NCBI GenBank assembly: GCA_964623515.1
Contig: CAZURV010000003.1
Coordinates: 34,195-98,194 of the forward strand
Source of the DNA: RUG714 sp964623515
Lineage (GTDB): Bacteria > Bacillota > Clostridia > Oscillospirales > Acutalibacteraceae
Reading direction: 5' to 3'
DNA length: 64,000 nt
Part shown: piece after piece, positions 7,074 through 16,865 of the stretch
Numbering within the stretch: the stretch's first letter is position 1
How the letters are laid out: each line of letters begins with the position of its first letter
Notes under the pieces: model-generated
Told to the model about the DNA's origin: nothing
Seen by the model: the letters and a program-made list of their open reading frames with translations, nothing else
Database searches by the model: none
Position numbers and translations under genes: made by a program

Positions 7074-9413
7074 TTATATATTGTGAAGAATTGAAACCAA
7101 TACTGTTATATCGTCTTCATGGGAACCGTACTGATGGCTTGAAGCTTCCGAAGCGATAAGCCTGGCGAGGTCATTAGCAGTTCCCGAATCAAAATTTTCA
7201 ATTCTATCGTTTATCCAGCGGCAATTACCCTGTGTAACGCCATCCGATACCATTACGATTATGTCGCCTGCACCGAGTTTTATGCCTGTTGACGCAAAAT
7301 CGGCTTCACGCAGAATACCGACCGGCAGACTTGAAAGCTCAACGCGTCCGCATTTTTCTTTTTTTCGTATGAAAGAACAAGTTGCGCCTGCTTTGTAAAA
7401 AACGGTTTTGCCTGAGAATAAATCGATTGCTGCCATATCTATTGTGGCAAAACTTTCATCGGCACTTTTAACCATCAGCGCGGAATTGACGACTTTAATT
7501 GCGCTGCCGGCACTGAAACCGGAAGAGAGAAGTTTTTTCATAACGGACGATGCGAGCATGCTGTCGATGTGCGCGAAGCCGCCTTTCCCCATACCGTCTG
7601 AAAGCACAATAACGCTTCTTCCGTTACTGTCGGTAAAGTTTTCAAAAGCGTCTCCGCAGTAAATGCCGTTTTCCGCATTAATCTGACAGAAGCCGAAATC
7701 GGCACGGAGAGCGGGTGTTTCGTGTATATTTACGATTGCTCCGCTTTCGGTTTCGGTTATGTCGGCAGGAGCAAAGTTTCTTCTGCATGCATCTTCAATA
7801 TCTTTTATCATATTTTTATCGGTAAAACGTTTTGTTTCACCGCAGACGCTGACGGAAATTTTGATATGTGATGACGCATCGGCAACCACTGTCGCTGCAT
7901 CGTATTTCACGTCGTAGTATTCCAGAATTTCCTGTAATATCGAAGTCAGCTGGCTGTCGGGTATTTCTTTGCTTTCTATATCGTATGACAAATCATAAAG
8001 CATTTTGCTGATTGCATCGTACTGCACGGCCATCACACTCCTTATATCGTCCATTTTTTTATCTGTCAGAGAAGAAGTTACAAAATTTCTGTAAGATTCT
8101 GTGAAATTTTCAATCAGTTCTGCACTTCTGATGCACCTTTTCCCGAAATCATTCGGGAGCATATCTTTCGTGAGTCCTTTTTCCTCTTCAAGTCGGGATT
8201 CAATTTTTTTAAATACGGAAGCCGTATAATTTTTCTGTTGTTCCCAGCAATAGTATTTCAGCCCGCAATTTTCACAGGTTTTAACCATCGTGTTTTTATA
8301 AACCGTAAGTTTTTTGGGTTCTTTTATATCCTCAATTTTATTGTGAATTGATTTCACACTTGAGGAAACGTATCCGAGTGCAGATGAAGCAAATCTGAGC
8401 CTTGAAGCCGCATGCGTATTTATCCCTTCAAGTGAAACGGAACCGCTTTCCTTGTTTACAAATGAAAATCTGTTGAGAAAATTTTCCGGAATCATCAGAA
8501 ACAGAATACATCCTGCTGCTGTTTCCGCCGCCGGTATAAATCCGATTTCGTTTCCGCTTGTTATCAGCATATGAAGCGCGCAGGAGACAAGCATACCCGT
8601 GCACGCCGCAAGTTTGCGGTATCCGAAACCTATTCCAGCAAGCAGACCTCCAAGGGCATAACAGGAGCAGAAATACGGATTATCACTGCCGAGAGACATG
8701 GATATTCCCGCACTGATTCCGGCGACTGCACCGCCGCTTACTTTTCCGTAATATGCGCAAATCAGGCACAGCATTACCGAAAGTATCCGTGCAGGGCTGG
8801 CAGAATATATATTGATATAGCTGAGGCTCAACAGAACAAGATAAATCGAGAATAATATGCAGGTAATGTCTGCGGTGTTCAGGCGATTGAATTTTCGGAT
8901 ATGTCCGATGTTTTTTATGCCCTGATTCCAGAAAACTGAACCGGCGCCAATCAGCAGACTTTCAAGAATATATATAAGAAGAGTCGTATTGACTTCATCT
9001 GTAATCAGCGAGGCCGCAATACCCGTTACGGCGCTTGCCGCTGTTCCGCAGATTCCCGACGAAAAAGGGCTTTCCTTTAATTTAGAGGCAGCCAGCACGC
9101 GTCGAAGCAGAATGATGATAATCAGCGCACAGATATATCGGAGCGGAATGATTTCATAACCGGATATAAGATAGCCTGCCGCGGAACCGACGGTACTTAC
9201 CGGCAGAAATTCTATCGGAACGGCACTGCAAAGCGCAAGGGCGAATGGATTGCAGAATTTAAAAACGGTGGCGCGCGCCATCAGCAAAGAAAGAATACCG
9301 GCGGCTGCCTGCATCATCACATAAACAGCTTTTTGGGCAAAAACGGTTTTTATCCAAGGTATGTTTATGCCTTTTTTTATTTTTCTGTTTTTTTCGTACA
9401 CAGTCCCTTTCAT
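7074..9413 (-). CDS. spoIIE: Stage II sporulation protein E (PP2C-type phosphatase)
   Basis: SpoIIE sits at the polar septum and dephosphorylates SpoIIAA, which releases sigma F in the forespore. The N-terminal 320 residues hold about ten hydrophobic helices, the middle 200 residues are the regulatory region with 'CENCGLKYYCWEQ' cysteines, and the C-terminal 200 residues form the PPM/PP2C phosphatase. The four expected metal-binding aspartates are visible in 'GDAFENF', 'VLSDGMGKGG', 'MVSDGVTQG' and 'HEDDITVLV'. Length 779 compares with about 827 in Bacillus. The start has AAAGG at about 8 bases. It is alone in its transcript. Expected to be under Spo0A control; I did not find a clear 0A box upstream. 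Confidence 0.95.
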   Translation of the reverse strand: MKGTVYEKNRKIKKGINIPWIKTVFAQKAVYVMMQAAAGILSLLMARATVFKFCNPFALALCSAVPIEFLPVSTVGSAAGYLISGYEIIPLRYICALIIIILLRRVLAASKLKESPFSSGICGTAASAVTGIAASLITDEVNTTLLIYILESLLIGAGSVFWNQGIKNIGHIRKFNRLNTADITCILFSIYLVLLSLSYINIYSASPARILSVMLCLICAYYGKVSGGAVAGISAGISMSLGSDNPYFCSCYALGGLLAGIGFGYRKLAACTGMLVSCALHMLITSGNEIGFIPAAETAAGCILFLMIPENFLNRFSFVNKESGSVSLEGINTHAASRLRFASSALGYVSSSVKSIHNKIEDIKEPKKLTVYKNTMVKTCENCGLKYYCWEQQKNYTASVFKKIESRLEEEKGLTKDMLPNDFGKRCIRSAELIENFTESYRNFVTSSLTDKKMDDIRSVMAVQYDAISKMLYDLSYDIESKEIPDSQLTSILQEILEYYDVKYDAATVVADASSHIKISVSVCGETKRFTDKNMIKDIEDACRRNFAPADITETESGAIVNIHETPALRADFGFCQINAENGIYCGDAFENFTDSNGRSVIVLSDGMGKGGFAHIDSMLASSVMKKLLSSGFSAGSAIKVVNSALMVKSADESFATIDMAAIDLFSGKTVFYKAGATCSFIRKKEKCGRVELSSLPVGILREADFASTGIKLGAGDIIVMVSDGVTQGNCRWINDRIENFDSGTANDLARLIASEASSHQYGSHEDDITVLVSILHNI

Positions 9414-9442
9414 TTTTAAAACCTTTCCCTTTATCTGCTTTT

Positions 9443-9496
9443 CGGAAAACCGAACAGCGAATTACATTTATATTGTTTATACCATACGGTTTTCCG
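9443..9496. repeat. Inverted repeat in the spoIIE upstream region
   Basis: The 10-mer CGGAAAACCG at 9443 is repeated as its reverse complement CGGTTTTCCG at 9487, with 34 bases between. It falls in the leader or promoter region of spoIIE and could be an operator or an mRNA hairpin. The rest of 9414-9692 is A/T-rich with no gene I can support. Confidence 0.4.
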
Positions 9497-9692
9497 GTGT
9501 TTTATCCGTTTTTTGTATAATCAGATTGTTTTCCGCGTATGTCGGTACGGAATGATATTAATGCAGACGCAAAGAGAATTTTATCGGATTGTGCGGTTTA
9601 AAAAATTTTTATTACTAATGTATGGAAAAAATAAGAATAATATGGTAATATAAAAATAAACAACACCGGATGTGTGTTTTTATCTGTACGCA

Positions 9693-11597
9693 ATGAAGAA
9701 GAAAGAGGCGATTTTGTTGATTACTCCTGAAAGTTCTTTAAAGGATTTTATGAAAACTCCCGTGGGTAAGGATTTAGTAGACACCGTAACATATTACGGC
9801 GGAATACCGGTTTCGTTAGTGAATAATCCCGCAATGAATCTTGTTAAACTCGATAAAATTCCAAAGCTCACAAAAAACAAGGTTTCGGAGGAAACAGTTG
9901 GTTATCTGTGCGATCTCGTGAACGGTGAGCCCAATCCCATTGTTGTAAAAAATGTGGAGACGCAGGCGTGGTGGAAGGAAGCCGTTTTTTATCAGATTTA
10001 TCCGCGTTCTTTCTGCGATTCGAACGGAGACGGAATCGGAGATTTGAACGGCATTACCTCCAAGCTTGATTATTTGAAAGATTTGGGCGTTGATGTGCTT
10101 TGGCTCAGTCCGATTTATGATTCTCCCAACGACGATATGGGATATGACATACGTGATTATCGCAAGATTATGAAAGAATTCGGAACGATGAAAGATTTCG
10201 ATAAAATGCTGGCAGAAATTCATAAGCGCGGTATGCGGCTTGTTATGGATCTCGTGGTAAATCATACTTCCGACGAGCATGAATGGTTTAAAAAGGCGCT
10301 TGCAGGTGATGAAAAATATAAAAAATACTATATCTTCCGCAAAGGTAAAAACAACAACACCGAGCCTCCCAATAACTGGACATCCCTTTTCAGCGGTTCG
10401 GCATGGAACTATTATTCGGAGCTTGATGAATGGGGGCTTCACCTGTTCTCAAAAAAGCAGATGGATTTGAACTGGGATAATCCGGAAGTCAGGGCGGATG
10501 TTGCCGATATGGTATGCTGGTGGCTGGAAAAAGGCGTTGACGGTTTCCGTATGGATGTTATCAGCATGATTTCCAAAAAAGAAGGTCTGCCGGACGGAAA
10601 TGAGCTTGTTGGAGAATTTATCGGCTACGGCGGCGAGCATTATTTTTGGGGCCCGCATTTACATGAGTATCTTGCGGAACTTCAGAAGAACAGCTTTGCA
10701 AAATATAATGCGTTCTGTGTAGGAGAAACCGGCGGAATAGGTGTTGAAATGGCAAAATATCTTGTGGATTCCAGTCGTAAGGAAATCAACACGACGTTTA
10801 TTTTTCATCATCTTGAGACTCCCGGGCACAACAGGTGGGATGATTACGAGTATGATTTAAGCAATCTAAAAAAAATGTTTACCAAGTATCAACGCGCGCT
10901 GCATGGCAGTAGTTGGCCGACTCTGTTTATCGAGAATCATGATAATCCGAGATTTCCTTCAAAAGTAAGCAAAAATATGAAATACAGAACCTATTTATGC
11001 AAGCTTCTCGCCGCATTCCTTCTTACCGAAAGAGGAACACCGTTTATTTTTCAGGGGCAGGAAATCGGGCAGATTAACTGTGATTTCAAAAATATCGATG
11101 AAATGTGCGATGTTGAGTCTGTAAATAAGTATGCTGAACTGCTCGAAAAAGGCAAAAGCAAGGACGAAGCATGGAATACCGTTTTGGCAGGTAGCCGCGA
11201 TCACGCTCGTACTCCCGTTCAGTGGGACAACAGTGAAAACGGCGGCTTCACTACCGGTACTCCGTGGATACGTGTGAATGATGATTACAAAGTATGCAAT
11301 GTTAAGCAAAGCTTAGAGGATAACAATTCGGTTCTTCATTTCTATAAGGAACTGATTAAGTTACGTCATGATAACAGGGTGCTGGTTTACGGACAGTTCA
11401 AGCCTTATAAAACAAATGACAAAACTTTCTGCTACACCCGAGAGGGATATGGTGCAAAGTATTATATAGAGATGAATCTTACCGATAAACGTGTCAGAAG
11501 ACCGAGAAGCGCTTTCGGCGAAAGAGTTCTTGGGAATTATACGGGCACGGTGGATTATTTCAGACCTTATGAAGTGAATATATATAAGGTTATCTAG
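9693..11597 (+). CDS. GH13 alpha-glucosidase (oligo-1,6-glucosidase-like) with an N-terminal extension
   Basis: Cytoplasmic glycoside hydrolase of the GH13 type that cleaves alpha-glucosidic bonds in short oligosaccharides. The catalytic domain starts at about residue 98 with 'WWKEAVFYQIYPRSF' and shows the four GH13 regions: 'DLVVNHTS', 'GVDGFRMDVISM' (Asp nucleophile), 'CVGETGG' (Glu acid/base) and 'FIENHDNPR'. The 'PVQWD' and 'ENGGFTTGTPWI' motifs fit oligo-1,6-glucosidase or trehalose-6-phosphate hydrolase relatives. Unusual is the extra N-terminal region of about 95 residues, which I do not recognise. No signal peptide. Start is uncertain: GTG 9672, ATG 9693, or TTG 9714/9717, the last two being the only ones with a purine-rich RBS (AAAGAGG) nearby. 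Confidence 0.88.
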   Translation: MKKKEAILLITPESSLKDFMKTPVGKDLVDTVTYYGGIPVSLVNNPAMNLVKLDKIPKLTKNKVSEETVGYLCDLVNGEPNPIVVKNVETQAWWKEAVFYQIYPRSFCDSNGDGIGDLNGITSKLDYLKDLGVDVLWLSPIYDSPNDDMGYDIRDYRKIMKEFGTMKDFDKMLAEIHKRGMRLVMDLVVNHTSDEHEWFKKALAGDEKYKKYYIFRKGKNNNTEPPNNWTSLFSGSAWNYYSELDEWGLHLFSKKQMDLNWDNPEVRADVADMVCWWLEKGVDGFRMDVISMISKKEGLPDGNELVGEFIGYGGEHYFWGPHLHEYLAELQKNSFAKYNAFCVGETGGIGVEMAKYLVDSSRKEINTTFIFHHLETPGHNRWDDYEYDLSNLKKMFTKYQRALHGSSWPTLFIENHDNPRFPSKVSKNMKYRTYLCKLLAAFLLTERGTPFIFQGQEIGQINCDFKNIDEMCDVESVNKYAELLEKGKSKDEAWNTVLAGSRDHARTPVQWDNSENGGFTTGTPWIRVNDDYKVCNVKQSLEDNNSVLHFYKELIKLRHDNRVLVYGQFKPYKTNDKTFCYTREGYGAKYYIEMNLTDKRVRRPRSAFGERVLGNYTGTVDYFRPYEVNIYKVI

Positions 11598-11773
11598 ATT
11601 TAAATCGGAGCAGTGCCCCGTCAAGCTCGCTTGAAACGGGGCTTGCGAACGATTGCAACCTGCGCATGGAGCGTCCGCTCCTCAGGGTTTCAGTGGGAGA
11701 TTATCACTCCCGCTGAAATTCTGAAATGAACCCTGCCGCCTAAGAGGCGGGGGACATCGGCGAATAAGTTATA
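11598..11773 (-). repeat. Hairpin-rich dispersed repeat, copy 1
   Basis: A 176-bp element that begins directly after the stop codon of the glucosidase gene. Its reverse complement matches three other stretches in this window (23.86, 28.09 and 36.57 kb). Read on the minus strand it runs from TATAACTTATTCGCCGATG to GCTCCGATTTAAAT and holds stems CCGCC-TCTTA-GGCGG, CAGGGTT/AACCCTG enclosing TTTCAG/CTGAAA and GGGAG/CTCCC, TTGC/GCAA, and a long terminal stem GCCCCG-TT-TCAAGC-GA-GCTTGA-CGGGGC. It has no ORF of use. It may also help end the upstream transcript. Confidence 0.9.
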
Positions 11774-11811
11774 TTAAGGTTTAGGATTTTTCTATTTTGA
11801 TTTAAACGCAA

Positions 11812-11862
11812 GAAAACCCACAATGACATTTTCCGGTTTTGAAAGTGTCAAAGTGGGTTTTC
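11812..11862. terminator. Terminator-like long hairpin between convergent genes
   Basis: GAAAACCCAC pairs with GTGGGTTTTC, extended by TGACA/TGTCA inside the stem, with a loop of about 17 bases. It lies between the plus-strand glucosidase and the minus-strand radical SAM gene. T-rich ends exist on both strands but are short. Confidence 0.6.
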
Positions 11863-11943
11863 AGTTGTTTTCAAAGACATGTTTATGTTATTTTCTTAAA
11901 AAATGTTCATTGATGATATAAAGATATGCTATTCCTAAAGCAT

Positions 11944-12543
11944 TTACCCTTTTTGTCTCACTCTGAGAGGAACGCCGAGGCTTTGTGCAACGGCTCTACA
12001 TGCTTCAATATCTTCTTTACTGATAACATCAACAACGCTTACTTTTACGTCCGCGCCGTATTTAACACAGTCGCGCACATACCGGAGCATGGCATCAAAG
12101 CTCTTTTCACCGTATTTTGAATGGCACAGAGCCTGATATTTTTCCGCAGTCGGCGCATTTAGGCTGACTGAAACCGTATCAACATATTTGCAGAGCTTTT
12201 CTGCCGTTGGAAATCCATTGATTAGGTCACCCAGTCCGTTTGTATTTATTCTGATTTTAACATTGTGGTTTTCTTTTATGAATTTTGCTGTTTCAATCAG
12301 ATTATCAAAAGCTTCCATCGGCTCTCCGTAACCGCAGAAAATGATTTCCTTCGTATTCGAAAAGTCATAGGCTCTTACCGCGTTTTTAATATCTTCAAGA
12401 GAAGGATCGCTTTTGTGCCAAAGCGTTTCGGCATCTCCCAGACCCTTTCCGTTTTTTCTAATGCAGAAATCGCATGCCATCGGGCATTTGTTTGTGATGT
12501 TCAGATACGGCTTTCCACCGTAAATATAAAGTATTTTTGCCAT
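11944..12543 (-). CDS. TatD-linked radical SAM protein
   Basis: Radical SAM enzyme of 199 residues. The 4Fe-4S cluster motif is 'NKCPMACDFC' (Cys-x3-Cys-x2-Cys) near residue 18-25, preceded by 'KPYLNITN' and followed by 'IIFCGYGEPMEAFDNL', a GGE-type SAM motif. The short length and the sequence pattern fit the tatD_link_rSAM family (TIGR04038), found next to or fused with TatD nucleases in Firmicutes; no tatD gene is in this window. The reaction is not known. It follows recG by 10 bases on the same strand and is probably the last gene of the ymdB - binding protein - recG operon. Confidence 0.85.
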   Translation of the reverse strand: MAKILYIYGGKPYLNITNKCPMACDFCIRKNGKGLGDAETLWHKSDPSLEDIKNAVRAYDFSNTKEIIFCGYGEPMEAFDNLIETAKFIKENHNVKIRINTNGLGDLINGFPTAEKLCKYVDTVSVSLNAPTAEKYQALCHSKYGEKSFDAMLRYVRDCVKYGADVKVSVVDVISKEDIEACRAVAQSLGVPLRVRQKG

Positions 12544-12553
12544 AGTGTTTTCC

Positions 12554-14596
12554 TCAATTCATTGTGCTGAAATTAAATTTGCTGAAAAGCTTTTCTACTT
12601 CCGCTTTCAAGCTACTGTATTTTTTTGATGAGAGCTTCGGATCCGCATCTATTATGATTTCGGAAGCGTCGGTAACCTGTTTGATCAGTTTTGAATTGCC
12701 CAGCAGTTCCGCTATGCCCGAATTTTTGAATCCGTGTTGGCTTTCACCGAAAAATTCTCCCGGACCGCGTATTGCATAATCCGCCTCGGCTATTTTAAAC
12801 CCGTCGCAGGTATCGCATATTACTTTGAAACGCGCTTGGCTGATTTCTCCGTCTGAATCGCTCACCAGTATGCAGTAACTTTCTTCCTTGCCTCTGCCGA
12901 TTCTTCCGCGGAGCTGATGAAGCTGAGAAAGCCCGAAGCGTTCCGCGTTTTCTATAACCATAATCACTGCGTTGGGAACGTCTATTCCGACTTCAATAAC
13001 CGTTGTTGAAACTAAAATCTGAATTTCATTATTTTTGAAACGGCGCATAATTTCATCTTTTTCGCTGTTTTTCATTTTGCCGTGCAGTATTCCGAGAGAA
13101 TAATCGGAAAAAACTTTGTCTTTCAGTTCTTTTGCATACCGAACGGCGGCTGTAAGTGAAGTTTCTTCGCTTTCTTCAACAAGCGGACAGACAATATAGG
13201 TTTGCCTGCCGGCGTCCGCATATTTTTTAATAAAATCATATATTCGGTTATGATATGAAGTCGGCACGCAGTATGTTTTTATCGCTTGCCGCCCCGGAGG
13301 CATTTCATCAAGCACGCTGATATCCAAATCACCGTACATAATCATAGAAAGTGTTCGCGGTATAGGCGTTGCGGACATAACAAGCAGATTTGCCTGTTCG
13401 CTTTTATCAAGTAGCGAGGAGCGCTGTTTAACGCCAAATCTGTGCTGTTCATCGGCGATAATCAGGCCGAGATTTTTAAAGCCGACGTCTTTTTGAATCA
13501 GCGCGTGCGTTCCGATAACAATATCCGTACTGCCGTCTTTAAGAGATTTTTTGATTTTCGTTTTTTCCGCCGTACGCATGGAACCGATTAAGAGCGATAC
13601 TTTGATATCCGTATTTTTAAGCGTGCGCGTTATGCTTTCAAAATGCTGTTCCGCAAGGATTTCGGTCGGTGCCATCATTGCACACTGCATATTGTTTTTA
13701 ACTGCGGTATACATAAGTGATAAGGCAACGGCTGTTTTCCCCGAGCCGACGTCTCCCTGAATCAGTCTGCTCATTGGGCGGAGCGATTTTAAATCATTGA
13801 CTGCTTCGGAAATCACGCGTTTCTGCGCGCCTGTGAGGCTGAATGGAAGCAACGTTTCAAATTCTGCGGAGCAGTCGGTTTGAATTGTTTTGCTTTGACC
13901 GGAATCACATCTGCGTTTCCTGCTGAGCATACCCAGTCTTAAATAAAGGAGTTTTTCAAAAGCCAGCCTGTCCTTTGCAAGCTGAAGCTGTTTTTGGCTT
14001 TTCGGAAAATGCATCGTGCGCACCGCCTCGTCCTTGTTTATCAATCCGTATGCGCGAAGCATTCCGGCGGGCAGGGGTTCTTGAATATTTTTAATTTCCG
14101 CAAGCGCTGTTTTTACCGTTTTAGATATGATATTGGAAGTGAGCGAGTACGTTTGCTTGTAAATAGGTTTGAGTGCAATATGTTCACCGGAATCACTGAA
14201 ATTCGGAGACACCATTTTCTTTGATATAAAATTGCCTTCAACTTTGCCGTAAAACAAATATTCTTTTCCGATTTGAATTTTTGCCGCGGCATATGGATTG
14301 TTGAAAAACACGATTTCCATACTGTCTGCTCCGTCGCTTACAGTAGTTGTGAAAATCTTGATTTTTGTTTTAGACGATATATATTCGTTTACAGGTTTTA
14401 TGCAGACTGCTTTGACGCAATTAATTTCATTGACGGTAGCTTCCGAAATATGGACGGGGGAGCTCCAGTCTTCATACGCGCGCGGGTAAAAACCGAGCAG
14501 ATCGTCAACCGTAAAAATGCCCAGCCCTGCAAAAAGCGCCGCCCTTTTTGCGCCGACGCCTTTAAGATATTGAATGCTACTGCTTGTGCTTATCAT
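12554..14596 (-). CDS. recG: ATP-dependent DNA helicase RecG
   Basis: RecG remodels stalled replication forks and branched recombination structures. 680 residues, the normal family size. The N-terminal wedge/OB domain (about 60-160) is followed by a superfamily 2 helicase core with Walker A 'GDVGSGKTAVAL', motif II 'IADEQHRFG', 'MSATPIPRTL', 'STTVIEVGIDVPNA' and 'QLRGRIGRG'. The TGA of the upstream binding-protein gene overlaps the start (ATGA), so they form one operon with ymdB. The link to a peptide-binding lipoprotein is not functional as far as known. Confidence 0.95.
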   Translation of the reverse strand: MISTSSSIQYLKGVGAKRAALFAGLGIFTVDDLLGFYPRAYEDWSSPVHISEATVNEINCVKAVCIKPVNEYISSKTKIKIFTTTVSDGADSMEIVFFNNPYAAAKIQIGKEYLFYGKVEGNFISKKMVSPNFSDSGEHIALKPIYKQTYSLTSNIISKTVKTALAEIKNIQEPLPAGMLRAYGLINKDEAVRTMHFPKSQKQLQLAKDRLAFEKLLYLRLGMLSRKRRCDSGQSKTIQTDCSAEFETLLPFSLTGAQKRVISEAVNDLKSLRPMSRLIQGDVGSGKTAVALSLMYTAVKNNMQCAMMAPTEILAEQHFESITRTLKNTDIKVSLLIGSMRTAEKTKIKKSLKDGSTDIVIGTHALIQKDVGFKNLGLIIADEQHRFGVKQRSSLLDKSEQANLLVMSATPIPRTLSMIMYGDLDISVLDEMPPGRQAIKTYCVPTSYHNRIYDFIKKYADAGRQTYIVCPLVEESEETSLTAAVRYAKELKDKVFSDYSLGILHGKMKNSEKDEIMRRFKNNEIQILVSTTVIEVGIDVPNAVIMVIENAERFGLSQLHQLRGRIGRGKEESYCILVSDSDGEISQARFKVICDTCDGFKIAEADYAIRGPGEFFGESQHGFKNSGIAELLGNSKLIKQVTDASEIIIDADPKLSSKKYSSLKAEVEKLFSKFNFSTMN

Positions 14597-16089
14597 TCAA
14601 AGCTCCAATCCGAAATATTTGCATAAAAATCGTTGTCAATGACTTTTAAACTGCCATTCAGTGAAGCGGAAGCGCATATTTCAACGCCTTTGTAGCATAG
14701 GGGAATAATCGGATTTTCTTCCGAAAAAACAGAAACAAAATCCTGAATTCCCGCCTTGCCTGCAATATATGATTTATATGCACTTTCAACTTTGGGGCTG
14801 TTGATGCCGTAGCTTACGCTTCCCCCTGCAAACAAGCACTCCATATTAAAATCATTGAGCAACTTTACTTCGCCGATATATATATCATAATTTCCGTTTT
14901 CCACGGCGACTTTATATTCGTCAATCGGCATTTTTTTGATGTTTATGTTCACACCCATATTCAAAAGTTGATTTTTTATAGCTTCTGCGGCGGCGAGCTT
15001 CATATTATTTGTTGTGTTTACAAGAAGTGTAAGGGTAATCTGTGAAGAGCCATCCAAAAGTTTGATGCCCATATCGTCAAATTTATATCCGGCGGATTGC
15101 AACGTTTTTACAGCTTCGCCGAAATTAGATTTGGTTGAATTAACAACAATTGTGCCCATTTCACTCCAGTTCGGATTAAACGGCGTTGACGTGGGGAAGG
15201 CGTACCCTTGAAATGCGTTTGCGGCTATATTTTCCTGATCTATGCACAACGAAAGTGCCTGCCTGAAGGATTCGTTCTTTAGATATTTTTTTTGGGAATT
15301 TATGCCTATGTATATAAGGTTATTGGTAATTCCAACATCGGTTTTAACGGCGGTTGAACGGAGATTTCCGGTTTCAATCAGGTCGAAAGCATAATCAATT
15401 TTGTTTTCGTTCAGCAGGGTTACTGCGGAACTGCAGTCTGTGCATTCAACAAGAACAACATATTCAAATGTACTGTTTTTTTCTCTGTAATTTTCATTTA
15501 AAACAAGTTTGGATTGGTTTGACGAGGAATCAAAACAGTATTTGCCTGAAAACAATTTTTCGTTTTTTGAACTGACAATCGGAAATGTCAGCAGATTCAC
15601 GGCATAGGCATCGTATTTGGAAAGAGCAAATCTGATAACATAATCTCCCTTTGCAGATGCAGAGAGAAAAGTTTTGAGGCTGTCACTATAATAGGAGGAA
15701 GCCGCGGCTTTGCGGAAAGAATACACAACGTCGTTTGCGGTAAGCGAACTGCCGTCGCTGAACAGACATTCTTTCAAATTAACTGTGAGCGTTTTGTTTT
15801 TTGCACTGTATTTGGATGCAACGGCGGGTACAGCGTTATAACCTGTGTCGATTTTAAAAAGACTGTCGTAAAGAAGTGTTGTTAAATAATGATTCACATC
15901 GCTTTCGCAGACAAATGGGTCAAGACTGTCTTTGGGATTATACGGCAGTTTGATTGTTGCGTTATTTCTTGCAGAGGTCTGCGTTACAGTTGTGTCCGCC
16001 GATTTGCTTTTTTCGGCAGAGTTTCCGCAGGCACACAGGATAAACAGCATTGCCGCTGAAATAATCAGGCAAATAATTTTTTTGGTCAT
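14593..16089 (-). CDS. Family 5 (oligopeptide-type) ABC substrate-binding lipoprotein
   Basis: Extracellular binding protein of 498 residues, SBP_bac_5 family, which normally delivers peptides or nickel to an ABC importer. The lipobox 'LFILCAC' lies near residue 20. Family signatures are 'DPFVCESDVNHYLTTLLYDSLF', 'FSDGSSLTANDVVYSFRKA' and 'NESFRQALSLCIDQENI'. Unusual: no permease or ATPase genes are near; instead it lies between ymdB and recG with 4-base overlaps on both sides. It would have to work with transporter parts encoded elsewhere, or serve another purpose. Confidence 0.88.
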   Translation of the reverse strand: MTKKIICLIISAAMLFILCACGNSAEKSKSADTTVTQTSARNNATIKLPYNPKDSLDPFVCESDVNHYLTTLLYDSLFKIDTGYNAVPAVASKYSAKNKTLTVNLKECLFSDGSSLTANDVVYSFRKAAASSYYSDSLKTFLSASAKGDYVIRFALSKYDAYAVNLLTFPIVSSKNEKLFSGKYCFDSSSNQSKLVLNENYREKNSTFEYVVLVECTDCSSAVTLLNENKIDYAFDLIETGNLRSTAVKTDVGITNNLIYIGINSQKKYLKNESFRQALSLCIDQENIAANAFQGYAFPTSTPFNPNWSEMGTIVVNSTKSNFGEAVKTLQSAGYKFDDMGIKLLDGSSQITLTLLVNTTNNMKLAAAEAIKNQLLNMGVNINIKKMPIDEYKVAVENGNYDIYIGEVKLLNDFNMECLFAGGSVSYGINSPKVESAYKSYIAGKAGIQDFVSVFSEENPIIPLCYKGVEICASASLNGSLKVIDNDFYANISDWSFE

Positions 16090-16865
16090 TTGATTTCCAG
16101 CCTTTCAATGGCGAGAGCGTTTCCGTCTTTCTCATCTATGTCAATCATCACGCACTGCATGGTGCAGGCAGTGTCCGGATAGTCAAATCTTACGGGAAGA
16201 AGCGTTTTCATTTTTTCAATTGCAATTTCCTTCGTTATTCCGAGGCAAGAGTCTGCCGGACCGGTCATTCCGGCATCGGTTATATATGCTGTTCCGTTCG
16301 GCAGGATTTGTTCGTCTGCCGTAGGAGTATGGGTGTGCGTACCTATGAACGCCGAGATTTTGCCGTCCAGATAAAACCCCATAGCCCGTTTTTCACCTGT
16401 CGCTTCAGCGTGAAAGTCCATAAGAATGCATTTACAGCCTTCATCGGTAATCTCGTTGACGGCCTGGTCGACTGTATTGAACGGATTATCTGCGCCGTCC
16501 ATAAAAACCGAACCGAGCATATTGATGATTCCGAGCGTATATTTTCCTTTGCGCAGAATGAGAGAACCGCGTCCGGGGGCCGAAGGATGAAGATTATACG
16601 GCCTGATTACAGGGTTGTTGAAATTATCGAGGTATTCGTATATTTCTTTTCTGCGGAGCCCGTGATTACCGAGCGTGATTGCGTCAGCTCCGTAATCCAG
16701 GATGCAGTCGGCGCTACAGGGAAGGATACCGTTCCCGGGTGCGGAGTTTTCTCCGTTTGCAATCACAAAATCTACGCCGTAATATTTTTTTACGGATGGC
16801 AGATGTCTGCTTAGAAAATCACAGCCGGGCTTACCGACAATGTCGCCTATAAATAAAACACGCAT
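16086..16865 (-). CDS. ymdB: YmdB-type metallophosphoesterase (TIGR00282 family)
   Basis: Phosphodiesterase; YmdB in Bacillus hydrolyses 2',3'-cyclic nucleotides and affects biofilm and motility decisions. 259 residues with the dinuclear metal motifs 'GDIVGKPG', 'NGENSAPG', 'LGNHG', 'MDFHAEATGEK' and 'GTHTHTPTADE'. The usual Trp-Asp after GNH reads Leu-Arg here ('GNHGLRRKE'), a small deviation. It is the first gene of the operon with the binding lipoprotein and recG, and is divergent from rny. In many Firmicutes rny and ymdB are adjacent in the same direction, so the pairing is kept but the orientation is changed. Confidence 0.92.
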   Translation of the reverse strand: MRVLFIGDIVGKPGCDFLSRHLPSVKKYYGVDFVIANGENSAPGNGILPCSADCILDYGADAITLGNHGLRRKEIYEYLDNFNNPVIRPYNLHPSAPGRGSLILRKGKYTLGIINMLGSVFMDGADNPFNTVDQAVNEITDEGCKCILMDFHAEATGEKRAMGFYLDGKISAFIGTHTHTPTADEQILPNGTAYITDAGMTGPADSCLGITKEIAIEKMKTLLPVRFDYPDTACTMQCVMIDIDEKDGNALAIERLEIK

